Below, one piece after another: positions 1 to 11,672 of a stretch of DNA of 64,000 nt (positions within the stretch are counted from its first letter, which is position 1; each line of letters starts with the position of its first letter). The position numbers were made by a program, and so were the translations under genes. A model generated the notes under the pieces. The model was not told the DNA's origin and did no database searches. It was given only the letters and a program-made list of their open reading frames with translations. The stretch comes from Phialophora verrucosa (Eukaryota > Ascomycota > Eurotiomycetes > Chaetothyriales > Herpotrichiellaceae), in contig MSED01000012.1 in assembly GCA_002099365.1 (NCBI GenBank), forward strand, positions 310,001 to 374,000, written 5' to 3'.

Positions 1-953
1 GAGGTAAACACGTTGACCTCATGGCGGCTTCCTCCCGGGAACGTCGGGAACGGTCGTGCTTTGTCAACTGTTTCTCTTTCAGCATGAGACTGTTGGGCCC
101 TCAAACTGCGCTCTTACCCTCGTAAAAAGCACTCTTCGCGACACTTTCTCCGCGCCAGACGATGAAGCCGACTATTTTATCCACGTTTGCGATGTCTCCA
201 ACGAGGATCACGGCAGTCGTGTCATTCAGGAACCTGTTTAGAGTTAGCAGGAAGACCTCGGCGTCCCATAATTTCTTCACAGGCTGCACTGTACTTGAAC
301 CAACGATAGGTCTCACTTTGATGGCGTAGATGGCGGATGAAGTCTGTCGCTTTACTGCGTAGATCCGGCGGGCTCGAGCCACCGGCCGCAGCTCTCGGCA
401 CTGGTCGAGTTCGTGACTTCCACAGCCGTGACTTCCACAGCGTGAGGGTTTTTTCAAGTTGTCCAATCCGGTTGCAGAGCTCGCTTGTCTTCCTGGCGTG
501 GTTGGCTGTGGTGACATGGTTGACATTTGCAAGTGTAAAATGTATGTCTTCGGTCTTGGAAAACAGAAGGTCTTTCTCCCTGTGCCATTCCTCTGCCTGG
601 GACGGGAAGCCCAAGTATGACCCCAGCGTAGCCCAAAAACCCTGATCGGGCTTGGGATTCTCACTAAGCTTGTGGATACCATGTATTGTCTCGAACAGAG
701 CGGTTGACATCTCTTCAATTGTCCGCAACACGTCCATTTTGCTTTGATGGTCGGACTCAATGATCATGAGTTCATCGTTGCGTAGAACTTCACCGAAGTG
801 GGACAGAGCGAGCGCGAGGGCTGTGCCTCGACCATGGAGACGCTTTAATTCGGATGGCAATGTTTTGGTCAGCGTTGATAGCCCCTTGTAATGCAGGTAT
901 AATGCGTTGCCATGCACCCAAGCGAAAGTTCCCAAGGTGACGAAGTCCACCAT
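1..953 (-). CDS. Unrecognised protein, partial at left edge, at least three exons
   Basis: I do not recognise the family. Reading leftwards, exon 1 is 953-295, exon 2 is 233-118 and exon 3 is 67 to beyond base 1. The first intron (234-294) has donor GTACAG and a GCTAAC branch with acceptor AACAG. The second (68-117) has donor GTAAGA and acceptor AAACAG; an alternative acceptor AAAG lies a few bases earlier. The open frame continues from exon 1 into a stop at 222, so an unspliced reading would end early; splicing restores a long frame (W-F-K joined to F-L-N-D). The start is the ATG at 953, because upstream in-frame codons are not ATG. The N-terminus is hydrophobic, followed by helical amphipathic sequence and a Pro/Ser/Arg-rich linker near residues 180-200. 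The 3' end is outside the window. Confidence 0.6.
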
Positions 954-1346
954 GTTGCGCAGTCGAGGTAGATTCAAGGAGGAAATGAGAAGTATAAGAA
1001 TGCAACAAAGAGCGTCTCAGCAACACCAACACAAAAGGCGGTGGACCTCGTGTTCGACAACATGTCGCCTGCTCCTCGTGTGTCTGCCCCGCTTCGCTCC
1101 AATGTGGTCGTCAAGCTGAGAGCCAATACCGTGCAATTATTCCACCAAATCAGGAGTCATATCGAGAAGCTGGCAACCCTCTGCCAAATCCGGTGCAGCT
1201 AACTCAAGGTTGGCGACATATCGATAAGCGACAGCAGAAGCCGCTTTGAACTTTGGACATACCAACATTCCCCGTCTGAGGCTGAAAGTGAGTGTTTGAA
1301 ACGCTGTAAGGAGCCATCGGTTTACAGGCAGAGGGGATGAGCTAAC

Positions 1347-2012
1347 ATGTCACTTCAGAGTGCAACTGCCTTCGCGTTGCCGGCCATAGGCAAGTCCGAT
1401 GGCACGAGGCAGAAGAAGCCAGCTCCTAAGACATCCAAATCCCCGAAATCTTCGAAAACACCAGAGGACAAGAACCGCTGGGACCCCTGGTCTTGGTTGC
1501 CTCCTTTCCATGTCAACGTCGAAGCATCACCCAGTCTGGTCAGCGTTAAAGACAACAAGTTCGCACTCTTTAATGTGGAAAAAGACGGGAAATTAGACGA
1601 GAAGCTCTTGAAGCAGGTTTCCCAGATGACGGTGCAGGATGCCATGAAGAATATAAAGTGTCAAATAAATGAATTGGTGGATAGTGAGAGACACACAATG
1701 AAGCAGGACCTTGATCGGAGACTGAGTACAATGGTGGTCGAGCTTCGATCAGCAGTTTCGCAGGAGCAAAAAATGGAAGCGTACAAACGAGCTGCCAATG
1801 ATGACAAAAGGAGGATTGTCAAGGGCGCGGCGTATCTCGTTCTCATTGGTATATTGGCCGTGACAGCATGGAAATACATGTCCAAGGACACCTCTGACGA
1901 GCATGCGGGCGATGATGATTATGATGACGAATGGCAGGAGGCGGCAGGGGGCTCATCGGAAGAGAAACTAGATTTTGCCATGGCAAAGCTCCGGGAGATG
2001 AAGGTTTCGTGA
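1347..2012 (+). CDS. Small protein with one C-terminal membrane helix, unrecognised
   Basis: Single-exon gene of 221 aa starting at an ATG. The first 45 residues are Lys/Pro/Ser-rich and likely disordered. A central helical part (about residues 85-150) has many Lys, Glu and Gln residues and may form a coiled coil. One hydrophobic helix lies near residues 156-173, and then comes a very acidic tail (D/E run near 182-195). There is no signal peptide, so a single-pass anchor with a large cytosolic N-terminal domain is the natural reading. It is divergent from the partial gene at 1-953, with about 390 bp between the start codons. No family recognised; the function is unknown. Confidence 0.6.
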   Translation: MSLQSATAFALPAIGKSDGTRQKKPAPKTSKSPKSSKTPEDKNRWDPWSWLPPFHVNVEASPSLVSVKDNKFALFNVEKDGKLDEKLLKQVSQMTVQDAMKNIKCQINELVDSERHTMKQDLDRRLSTMVVELRSAVSQEQKMEAYKRAANDDKRRIVKGAAYLVLIGILAVTAWKYMSKDTSDEHAGDDDYDDEWQEAAGGSSEEKLDFAMAKLREMKVS

Positions 2013-3384
2013 AGGAACAGACCACAACACGTGGCTGTGTGAAATGTACCTCGTACTCTCGAAGTGATGGATGTCGACACTGGGAACTCTGTTTGCACTA
2101 CCAGAGAAAAGTTTAACATGCTGAAATTGCGTTTCTAGGTGGAGCTGAAGCTTAAGCGAGCCGACGGACAAAACACCTTCCTGGTAGGAGTAGGTTTCGG
2201 CACCAACACGCGTCTGCGAGTGTTCGGAAATCCTAATCAAGATAGAGTGGATGTAAATTCGAGGCTCAACACATTCAAACGCAGGGGACTGTAGGACTCG
2301 ATAATACAAGAGTCTCCATTGTTCCCATGTGTGTATTTTGAGTGCAATCCACAACTACCCGTACAATACGTTGTGCGCTGCAGTGGATCTCCCAACTTCT
2401 TGCCGGGCTGGAATACGATACTTGAAGGCAAGTTTGAGATCTGATGCGGGAAATGTTTCATCCTCTGTTCGACAGCATATTAATAGAGTGCAGCGTCGGC
2501 CTTGACAAGGCTGTCTCGTCCGCTGGTCGGCTACTTCTTCGCCACATACGTGCTGCCGCCACATCCACCAGACTGGAAGTCGTATGACGGAACGCATACA
2601 ATCGAAAGAGTTCGCTGGTGAGGCCACCGATGAGTATAATAACAAAAGGACCAGTAGGTACGGGACGTGACGAGGTAACAATTAGAAGTGGTATCTCATT
2701 CGCTACTTTCCTACTTACACCTTTACATCCCTACCTTCCTACCCTCAAACGACTTCTATCACCGAGCACGAGAAGGAATGAATATGGATCAGCTGAAATG
2801 GTCATTTATAACAACAGTCATGTTCAATATACACCTTGTGTCGCTTTATAGTCATGGCCTTGGACCCTTTTTGTCTTCCTGCACCTACATACTTCGGAAA
2901 AGGCAAAGCCAAGCAGGATACCGCCGTTTGTACATGCGTGCCGGGCAAAGCCCTGAGCCCAATTTTGCAGGTTGCATCACTTTGCCGCCGCCGGTCCCGT
3001 CGTGTCAACAGTCAGTGTATGTGTGTGTTCAGCCCCCTTGTCTCAACAGGGCTCAACAGTATACTCGTAGCACACCCTCTGGCACTCCATAAGACTCTTC
3101 GAAACGTCTGTACACTCATTTGGAGATGAAGCCACGGATTGCCTCAGCCACGGCCTCCCTCCTTTCCATACCCAAACTCCACCATCCATCCTTTGTATTC
3201 ATAAAATCTTCAGCGTCATGAATTCATAAGATCATACTGCCACCGGTGCGCCACGCGTGCTCCACAGAGCTCTTCAGGCTCTCCGGCCGCTCTTCTATCT
3301 TTTCAAGGCCGCTCTGTTTATGATCCAGGATGGATCATCAGCCCTTTCTTCCTGCCTTTTCGAACAGTGGTTCTTTTCACGTCA
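2013..3384. other. Convergent intergenic region, 1.4 kb
   Basis: This lies between the 3' ends of a plus-strand and a minus-strand gene. Short open frames are present on both strands, but none shows recognisable protein sequence or clear splice structure. I see no tRNA or repeat. Confidence 0.4.
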
Positions 3385-6300
3385 CTAACGTCGTAACCAA
3401 TCGAACTTTTTCCTGGGATCAGCCCCAGTCTGCTGCGGTTCAATCTGCACACTACGGTCGTACAATTCACTTCGTGGGTCTGCAGAATCCTCCGATTCCT
3501 CGAGAATCTTGGTCTCCAAGATCAATTTGGTGATTTCGTCAGATCGGACAGACCGGGGAGGGAACTGGTAAGGGTTCTCCAGGCTTCGCTGAATGCCGAC
3601 AATCACATCTCCCATGATCTCAAACTTCTTCCAGTTAATGTTTGTGCCAATAAAAGTTTGGTTCGCTGATGCTGCCATGGTAAGGTCTTGTCGCACGAGC
3701 GGAAGGAACGGGATTCGCTCTCCCGGAGAATTATCCCAAGCCATTCGATATGCGGCGTGAGACCTCGATATCCCCATCAAGATGGTCAGCCTCAAGAATT
3801 GCTTCTGGACCTCTGGCGGTGTGAGATCTCGCGTGGCAGTCAGACGAGCGATCTCATGGCCAGTGATTCCCGCCACAATCGCTCCCAGCGAATTGTAGTT
3901 GTTGAGTTGTCGCACTTTCCAGGCCAACGCCATGAATTTTTCCAGGGCTCTCGCTCGGTGCTTGGGCTTATCACGGAAAAGTATCATGCCAGAAACGAAC
4001 AACGCCAGATGGTTGAAGTTCTTCACCATGGCGCCGATGTTGTCGGGGGAGCGGGATTGTCGCCTCTGCGATGTTGACAGGGAAACGTGCCGAACGAAAT
4101 CTCGAGGCCGTATTGCCGAGTACATGGTCCAATCAATCCTGGTAATTTCCCTTGCCATGTCATCAATGGGTGTCTCCATGTACTGATGCCACTGGAGCTT
4201 GCTCAACCGAATGCGAGGGATCGGTTTGAATCGTTCCGCTTCCATTTTAGCGGTCTCCAATTGTATGTAATTCGCATAGGATTGGCTGGAGCTGTTGTTT
4301 GACCTGATCATGCTCGAAGACATCGAGGCAGTATTAGATCCACGTCCGGATGATATTGCACTGTCTTCATCGTCACTGTCGTCATCTTCACGTCGTACTT
4401 TGTGATTGGATGCCCGGTTCTTCTCGGTGCTTGACAGCGGCAGGGATGATGACGATGAGGTATTCTGGTGATTGCCGGTGGTGCCACTCTTTTTGCTCTG
4501 CGGGGATGGAGTATCATCAAACGCCCAATCCAAATCTTCGTCTGGAACGATGGTGTCCAAATTGTTACTGATCTCTCGCGCGGCGGGCGCGAACACCTTG
4601 CTCTTCTCGATACTTTGCACAAATGGGATTGCAAAATCACGTGCGGGACCGGGGGCAAAGTCCCCGGGGTACGTCGCAGTCCACTGAGCCAGTACTTGAA
4701 GATACCGCAGCATCTCGGCGACTTTGGTGAAGTGCACCATCTTGCTGCTTTCGACCTTCATAAACTGATCAATGATTGCGGTCAGAAGTCTCTGGGGGGT
4801 GGCGAAAGACCGGTATAAGCACAAGAATGAAGGGACAAACTTTGAGTCGGTCTTGCTCGCCGGTAGCAGCAGCAGCTTGTCGACGAGCTCTTGGAAGGGC
4901 ACACCGGGTTCTGAGGTTGGGTCTCGGCCCTTTTTCAGACCATTCAACAGGGGGCCCAGCGTCTCTACTTCTGTTTTCGGCGACAGATTGTGCGAGTCGT
5001 CGTCCATGTCGAGAAAGGTATGATTTACCCGGCTGTCCACGGTGGACGTCGATTCAGGGCGAAGCATTGACTTAACAAAGTAGGAATCGGGTGTTTCGGG
5101 CACCACAATTGTGCTGGCCTCTGGTGACATTAGCTTGCTGGTATAGTCACCTGAGGAAACCGGTGTCTGGGGGTCTGCGCGTCGGCGTTGTGGTTGAGAA
5201 GCAGCAGCCGTGTCCAGTCGTAGTGGTGTTCTCCGAGGAGCAGTCGCTTCATTCTCTGATCCTGAGGTTCCGCTTACTTCGTTCTCGGACTCGATCAATG
5301 CTTGGCGGACTGACAGGTTCAGCAACAACTCTTTCGACTTCGAGACTTGCAGGCGTTGGTTCGACCGGCTCCGGCTCCGACTTGTCTTCGGTGACGGGTC
5401 CCTTGATACCACACGCTGACAGCTGGAAGATTCCGTTGAGCTGTACGAAGCCTTGCTGGCTCGGATCGATGCTCGCGGAGAGGCAATGACTCGGTGTATC
5501 ATCGCGAGGAAACACTGCTTGGTATTCTCCGACGAGTTCGCAGAGACTTCGGCAATTGCAACCTTGGCGAGGGTTCGACGGACTTGCTCATGAAACCGCG
5601 AACTGACTTGACGAGCCTTCTCATTTACGTCGGATTTGGCAGCAACGAGCATGCAAGGCACACCGGTGTTGATCATGGATGCTATATGGACATCAGCAGC
5701 GTGCATCACGGGGTAGGAGGATGGCATAGTTGATGGCTGGCAGAAAAGACCATCGAGATATATCCGGGCCGGCACTTACTCAGAGCGGCAGGGACGTCGG
5801 CGACGCTTTCTTTGTCAGAGACGTCGTACAGACAGAAGACACCGTCAACCTCTGGGAGGGCAACACCGTTCACGTATGTGGGCCATTCGATTCGCCGCTC
5901 GCTACTGAAATCGACATCGTCGAATAGCAGCTCGAAGAGTTGGATGCGATAGGACTTGTCCTTAATGACAACTTGAGTCGAGGTCCGAGACCGCTGGGTG
6001 CCGATGGCGTTCCGGATGAAAGTCGTCTTCCCGCAATTGCGAGATCCCAGAACTAACAAGTTGACGGACGAGTTTGAATCAGGGTCACTCGCCTGGAAGC
6101 ACTAGTCAACCCGGATATTCTTCCTTCTAGGGAGCACGACTTGCATCGACACCGAGGTCGTGGTATTTGCGAACTGGCCTTCGCGGAGGGGATACGTACC
6201 TTGGTTGACAGCTTTGCTTCAAGAGTATACTCGGGTACTGGGTGCCGTTCCGACGTAAGTGATTCTACTCGGCCGTGAGATTTCGTGCTTCTATGACTGG

Positions 6301-6454
6301 AATCCGGAGTCTTGGTAACTGCTGAGGGACGCCTCTGGTGCTGTTCTTTCCGACGATCGACGGTTTGAGCCGAGTTGTGCCGTTCCCTGGTTTTGAGAGG
6401 TGGCTCGGCACTTTTTGCATCGAGAGAACGATATCTCTCGGACCGCGAATTCAT
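3385..6454 (-). CDS. Ras-like G domain fused to RasGEF (guanine nucleotide exchange factor)
   Basis: Predicted exchange factor that loads GTP on a Ras-family GTPase. Exons are 6454-6200, 6092-5780 and 5681-3385, giving 954 aa. Introns 6093-6199 (donor GTACGT, acceptor CCAG) and 5682-5779 (donor GTAAGT, acceptor ATAG) join in frame. Residues 1-90 are basic and disordered. A Ras-like G domain follows, with P-loop G101-SRNC-GKT (residues 101-108), a D-G-V-F-C-L-Y-D strand and a degenerate NKxD motif reading A-K-S-D at 204-207. A Ser-rich linker holds about residues 240-440. A RasGEF_N domain begins near 453 and the catalytic RasGEF (CDC25 homology) domain spans about 680-925, including F-N-H-L-A-L-F and N-Y-N-S-L-G-A-I. 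The G domain may be regulatory rather than a working GTPase. Assignment to RasGEF is firm; the GTPase substrate is unknown. Confidence 0.9.
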
Positions 6455-9100
6455 GGCTCTGGGGCTGGCGGGAACGTGAGCCGCAAATCAGTGCATAGCT
6501 CGCGGATGATTGACAGGCTCTGGTTGATCCTTTTCGACGTCGAGTGTTGCAAATGGTGGACAACCAGATGGCTGGGAGAGAGTGGAGGTCATGGATTCCG
6601 GGGATGTCGAGACACCAAGTCAATGGGTCTTTGTGACAAAGTCGGAGGAGAGCGATCCGGTTAGCAAGCTACCAGAGCTCCGTGTCAAGGAAAGAAAGGG
6701 ACAAGTGGTAGACGAGGTGAGCGGGTCTCTGGTCGACTGGGCCCGTTCCGGCGTCTGGTGCTAGAGAAAGCGAGATCCTCGACCGTACTCGCGGCGTTGG
6801 AACGAGCTTGCAGAGGGAACAGGAGATGAGGATTGAGCGAATGTCGATCTCAGCAGAGTTGAGAAGGAGAATTGAGGTCTTGTATTGGCGGATGTGGATA
6901 TGGCAGGGCCCGAGGCTGGATCGATGTGGAGAGTGTATGTCCAAGCTCTCAATCTAGCGGGACACAGTCGAGTGGCCTGGGCCTCAGTCCGCGCGATCGA
7001 CAGCTGGTTCCCACGTGAAGGAAACGGTAGGGCAATGGCAGTGAAGGAAGGGCAGTCACCGGACGCGACTGGGGAGGGAATCCTGAGTCTGGAAGAAGAG
7101 AATTAGAAATGATGGAACACAATGTAGCAGAGGAAATTGAACGCAAACTGAAAGTCGCCGAACCTGGCGAGGTTCTGCTAGCAGCTAGCAGCGTGACAGT
7201 GGATTTGACGAGAGGTTCGGCCCCATGTGAAGAAGCTGTCTCTGGGGCAGTGGTGGCAGTGGGAAGTCTCTTTGGATGTTCGGAAACATCTGCCTCTCAC
7301 AGCGCAGCCCACAGTTTTGGCGTGGTGAGCCCGGCCGGCTGTCAGGTACCATTCCAAAGGCGACGGTGGGAGCGAGAGCGCGCATGGGACAATTGCGCCG
7401 TGGACCAGTTGGAGGCAGCTTGATGCAGGAACTAACAGGAAGTGCGAAGGGGAGCAAGGCCCAGGAAGCTGCAGGGTGGATTTCCCGCCAGTCAAGTTCC
7501 GCGGCCATTGGCGAGATTACTGCCCCGATCCTAGTCGCAGCCTGAGTCTCCTGCTCCCGCCCGCCGCCACTATGCACGATCAGGGTGTCCAACGCACGGC
7601 ACTGTGATCTAGCTGCACTGGTACTGTGCTCATAGACCAAGCAATCGAGGACTCGTGTTTCCTGACGAGCTCAGCAGGTGCCAGCGGCTGCCTCATGCGG
7701 GTCAGGCGGGTGGTCACCACGTCCACGGCATACTGGGACTCGTACCGTCTCGAGGCTGTGGACTGTGGACTGTGGACTGTGGACTGGGACTGGGGGCTGA
7801 GCGACAAGTAATTAGTGTGTACTTAATGCCCCGGGGAGAGATCGCATGCTCAACGGTGCACAGCCTCCAGGAGGCAGAACACGGAGCCAGGCTTGGATTT
7901 CAAGTCTGTGGCTTGCATCAACTAATACTGTCTTCTCTGTACATACCCGTCCAATGCTCCCCAGTTCCTTTCTACCCTTCCAGTCACGTCAACTCCGGTT
8001 ACATCATTCCTTCATGGCTGCATGGTGTCCAATGACAGATTCCTCGTCGCAGAGGGACATGTCAACACAGCTATTATCGCGTTGATTCACGTGTGCTAGA
8101 AATCCTGCTGCGTGCAGTAGCCCGGCACAAAGCCCAATCCCAACCCATCCTTGTCAGGGGCCCTTGGACCGTCTCAACGACATCTCCACCCCGCTGCACC
8201 CTGCATGCAACCCAGAACTCAAAACGCTGCACCACCGAATCCCTCTTTTCTCGATCCGACGCCTGCTTCTTCGGCTCAAGACACAGCGTGTTCAACCTTT
8301 CGTCGAACAGGTCATGACTACTGCGAATGGAGCGAGCTTCTATAGTGAGGACCTTCTTAAGCATTAACATCAAGGAAAATCCGTAGCCAAGGACGCCCGT
8401 CCCCACAAACCCGGCTCTGTGCCATGGTGAAAGCCTTGTTGTTCCTTCACTGTTTGGATCGGTGTCCGGGTCTTAGGCCGGGATTACTGCATCTCTCACT
8501 CCTGTCTTCGCGAAGAGACCCAGTCCCAAGTCGATCCATCGCAGTCAGGGAACCTGCGACACACCAGTCCAGGCCTTCTGATGTCTTGTGTACTCCATAC
8601 CTAGGTATGCATACAGAGAACGTCCTATTGAACATGTTTCTGTATTCTACCATGGTCAAAGCCTTGGTCCCTCAATTGCCCCGCGCCACCAGCAAGTCCA
8701 TAACATTTTTTTCCAAGCCACCCGTTCCCCTTTTTAGCATTCAGCTTCAGCCCTCTGGCGGTCCATGGCGCTCGCCATACCACATTCGGTGTTATGCTCT
8801 CAATTTTCCCCTTTCCCACCTTTTGTGGCACCGAGTGACCGAGCTGGAATGAGATTTAAGCGATCGTTTTCGGGTGAGTCTGTGAGCCTCGTGCCGCCAT
8901 GACCTCGCCTAAATTCGCTGCGGGAGGAAAGGTGGGCGGAAAACGTGGCATTCTGACAGTGTCAACCTCCCTGGCACCCGTTAAGTGCATTTCAATATAA
9001 ACTGGGTGGTGGCCCGTTGCTGGAATGTGGTGTTACCCACCTCACGTGTGCTGCATCAACCCGCCCCACGTTCGCTCCCTTTGACTGACACCTGGGACCA
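6455..9100. promoter_or_regulatory. Divergent intergenic region, 2.6 kb
   Basis: This lies between the RasGEF start and the start of the plus-strand gene at 9101, so it should hold two promoters and leaders. Many short frames occur on both strands, but none is recognisable. It includes a 7-bp tandem repeat at 7756-7785 and a CCTAGG-centred palindrome near 8598. Confidence 0.35.
7756..7785. repeat. 7-bp tandem repeat (CTGTGGA)
   Basis: Four perfect copies of CTGTGGA are followed by a degenerate unit (CTGGGAC). It lies in the long divergent intergenic region upstream of the RasGEF gene, with no gene recognised around it. Confidence 0.85.
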
Positions 9101-10780
9101 ATGTCGTCGATGTATTCGGCTGATCATGGTGATCGTGCCAGCGCAAGAGCGAGCACCGGATCTGTCAGGCAGGCTATACAGCGGACTCGAACATGGATGG
9201 AAGACGGGCAAGCCCAATCGACAATTGAATCCACCATCTCGTCACTGTCAAACCATAGCAGCAAGGAGGGTGATCTCGATCTCGATTCACTATTTAAGCG
9301 ATTGGACAAATACACGGCCGAGATGCAAGAAGTAGAGGAGCGGCTGAGACGGGCTCGAAGCAATTCTGAAAAGTCCGACGGCATAAACATCAAGCGCTTT
9401 TCTTTCGAGGAGAGCTACTCACCGGATATGAATCGAGCTCCGACACCACCCGACATGTCAAGGAGCTCCTCCAGAAGATCCCGGCACCGGCATGCTTCGT
9501 TCGATGGCATGAATGAGGATGGAGGCCAAGCGCCGGTTGAGTCACCGAGGAGTTCCGGTTCCTCCGACAGATCGTGCAGCCCGTTTGCTTCACTTGACGT
9601 GCCAAAGGAGTCCGAGAAGGCACTGGTCGTTGATGATGCAAGAAAAGAAGCTCTTGTCGCGTTCCACAACCACAGCCAACTGCAAGAAGAACAGGAAGAG
9701 CAGGACGATCCTCGGCCAGGAGTGTTCGCAGCAGACTGGGGGGCATGGGCTGAGCAGCAATTTCCCTCCACACTGCCAAAGCCGGAACGTAGCAGTAGCA
9801 GATATTCGGACAGGATGGAGTCCATTCAAACCTCGCCGAATGGCACGTTTCTCTGGAAGAGACTATCTCCATCGCCGCCCTTGAAGGAGACTCGCCGGAG
9901 CCCGACTCTGCGGAAAGCTCACGGGCCGGACCCGGCGATGCAGGAGCAACCTGAAAGCGAACCAGAATACGATGTATACTTGCCCGAGGACGACGAGCCC
10001 GGTCCGTCAGTTCCAACATCTTGGTCTCTACCGCCAAGAAGCTCGAGTAAAAGAGTGATGAGCGACGAGTCTTTCCCTCCCAGAAGCTCGGGCAGGAGTG
10101 TAACAAGTGACGAGGTGGTGCAGGAACAGGACAGTACGCCACCCGGACCGGCTCCACGAAGAAGGATGACTACCAGTGACGGACGGCCATCGATCAGACA
10201 CGGTGGATTCTGGTCCCATCGCAGCGTCAGACTATTCGACCAAGGCGTACCACCCGTTCCCGCGTTGTCCCAATCAAATTCAAATGCGACATTGAAATCA
10301 AGCCCGCCGCTTACACCTCTGACTATTGGCGATCCCAGAGAGGACCAACTCCGTCGAGAGTTGGAGACTTTGTCAATCCAAGATGGTGCAGAGGCGCTTG
10401 AGCACCGATACAAGAAGCGACGTCCACCCATGCTCAATCTGCTCGATTCCGATGACGAGAGGGAAGAATCGACACCCATCCCGACTCCATCAGAGCCAGA
10501 CCACTCGAATCTATTGCATGAGGAAGAGGACGACGACGACGACCGCGGTCTCCGACCAAGACCACGACGGCGCAAAAGCATTTTCAGCATATTCCAGAGG
10601 AAGTCACCTGTTGAAAAGCTGATCGACATGTACTTCGATGACGAGCCGGAAAAGAAACCAATTCCCAAGAGGCGATCGACTCGGTCCAGGAGAGGATCTC
10701 CCGTACCGGAAAAATTGCCAAGGAGTCCAGCAATCCCGCCTCAATTCCAAGTCCTTCACGAAAAGCAGACCTCCCTCTAA
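9101..10780 (+). CDS. Ser/Arg-rich disordered protein, unrecognised
   Basis: Single-exon gene of 559 aa starting at ATG 9101. A short helical segment near residues 60-90 (F-K-R-L-D-K-Y then E-E-R-L-R-R-A) may form a coiled coil. Most of the rest is low complexity, with repeated Ser-Ser-Arg, Pro and acidic clusters, including a run of Asp/Glu near 475-485, then a basic Arg-Arg-Lys patch near 490. Two closely similar Pro-Pro-Arg-Ser-Ser repeats occur near 312 and 327. This looks like a fungal phosphoprotein or scaffold, but no catalytic motif is visible and no function is assigned. Its TAA stop overlaps the stop codon of the opposite-strand gene. Confidence 0.65.
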   Translation: MSSMYSADHGDRASARASTGSVRQAIQRTRTWMEDGQAQSTIESTISSLSNHSSKEGDLDLDSLFKRLDKYTAEMQEVEERLRRARSNSEKSDGINIKRFSFEESYSPDMNRAPTPPDMSRSSSRRSRHRHASFDGMNEDGGQAPVESPRSSGSSDRSCSPFASLDVPKESEKALVVDDARKEALVAFHNHSQLQEEQEEQDDPRPGVFAADWGAWAEQQFPSTLPKPERSSSRYSDRMESIQTSPNGTFLWKRLSPSPPLKETRRSPTLRKAHGPDPAMQEQPESEPEYDVYLPEDDEPGPSVPTSWSLPPRSSSKRVMSDESFPPRSSGRSVTSDEVVQEQDSTPPGPAPRRRMTTSDGRPSIRHGGFWSHRSVRLFDQGVPPVPALSQSNSNATLKSSPPLTPLTIGDPREDQLRRELETLSIQDGAEALEHRYKKRRPPMLNLLDSDDEREESTPIPTPSEPDHSNLLHEEEDDDDDRGLRPRPRRRKSIFSIFQRKSPVEKLIDMYFDDEPEKKPIPKRRSTRSRRGSPVPEKLPRSPAIPPQFQVLHEKQTSL

Positions 10781-11341
10781 GGATAGGAATTCCCGTGTCC
10801 TGGATCTGCGCCAGACTTGTTCGGATTCAACTCAGCCACGAACTCTGCAAAGGCCCTGATACCGGAGGCATCTGCGTTTTCTGAGTTTAATTGACTGGCC
10901 AGGATCCTCATGGCATGTGCAAAACGTTTGTGGGGAGGACTTGGGTATCTCTGGCCCCGAGCATTGAGATTGGACGGGTCATCGCCATGACCGTTACCTG
11001 TGGCAGTGTCGAAGATATACTTGAGTTTGACACGCAGATGTGGATATTGGTCGAAGAGCTCTTGCAGCCTTGGACCCTGGGTTAAACCCTCGCTGAATGC
11101 AACGTCTTCGGCTGGAGCTGGGTTTGGTTTCGGAGGCAACGTCGGATTTGCAGTATCTTCGCGGGTTGGATGTGTACAATGGCTTTTATGGGTTTTGAAA
11201 CATGGCAAAGAACAGCTATTCATGATATGGGTTAATGATCGTCAACGTAATTCGAATGGACATATGGACAAACCTCGAGGCCCTACATGACGGACAGTGG
11301 TACTTGGTGGTCTGGTTTCCACAGACGCTACAGACTTGCAT
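10777..11341 (-). CDS. HIT-type zinc finger protein (ZNHIT3/Hit1-like)
   Basis: Two exons, 11341-11274 and 11215-10777, give 168 aa. The intron 11216-11273 has donor GTTTGT and acceptor AATAG and splits the zinc finger. Splicing builds a complete HIT finger: C4, C7, C16, C19, C24, C28, H32, C36. A Pro-rich linker follows. The C-terminal helical part contains L-Q-E-L-F-D-Q-Y-P-H-L, the region that in ZNHIT3/Hit1 binds Rsa1/NUFIP during box C/D snoRNP assembly. The length matches Hit1/ZNHIT3 (about 155-165 aa). It is divergent from NFU1 with about 330 bp between starts, and its TAG stop overlaps the TAA of the convergent gene. Family is solid; choice of ZNHIT3 over other HIT proteins rests on size and the C-terminal pattern. 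Confidence 0.85.
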
Positions 11342-11672
11342 TGACACGGGAGTTGAAAGCGGTCCCTAAGAAACACCGCGACGACTGTTGGTCTTTCATA
11401 CGGCAACCAGGATATTGAGCTACAAGAGCAGCCGATACTAGTAGACAAATCTTTCCTTCTGCAGTGATTGGCCTTCGACATTTTCTTGAACGCTGACAAA
11501 TGGAAGCGAGAAATACTGGCTCGCTCCACGTGATCGGCTTGGGCGTTGCGTCATTTTGGTCGTCGAAAGACATCTTTTTGGAGTTGGGGAGAGTCGCCAT
11601 CCTATACCAAACCATTATCTTCAGCTTTCCGAGTGATTGATCATTGAACCTGCAATATCGAGGATATACATA

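Noticed and set aside
101..760. Long minus-strand open frame overlapping the partial left-edge gene
   Set aside because: Most of it is a shadow of exon 1 in another frame. Only its far end (about 118-233) is coding, as exon 2 of the spliced gene.
11637..11672. Upstream extension of NFU1
   Set aside because: It begins with TTG; the first ATG at 11673 is followed directly by a convincing presequence.
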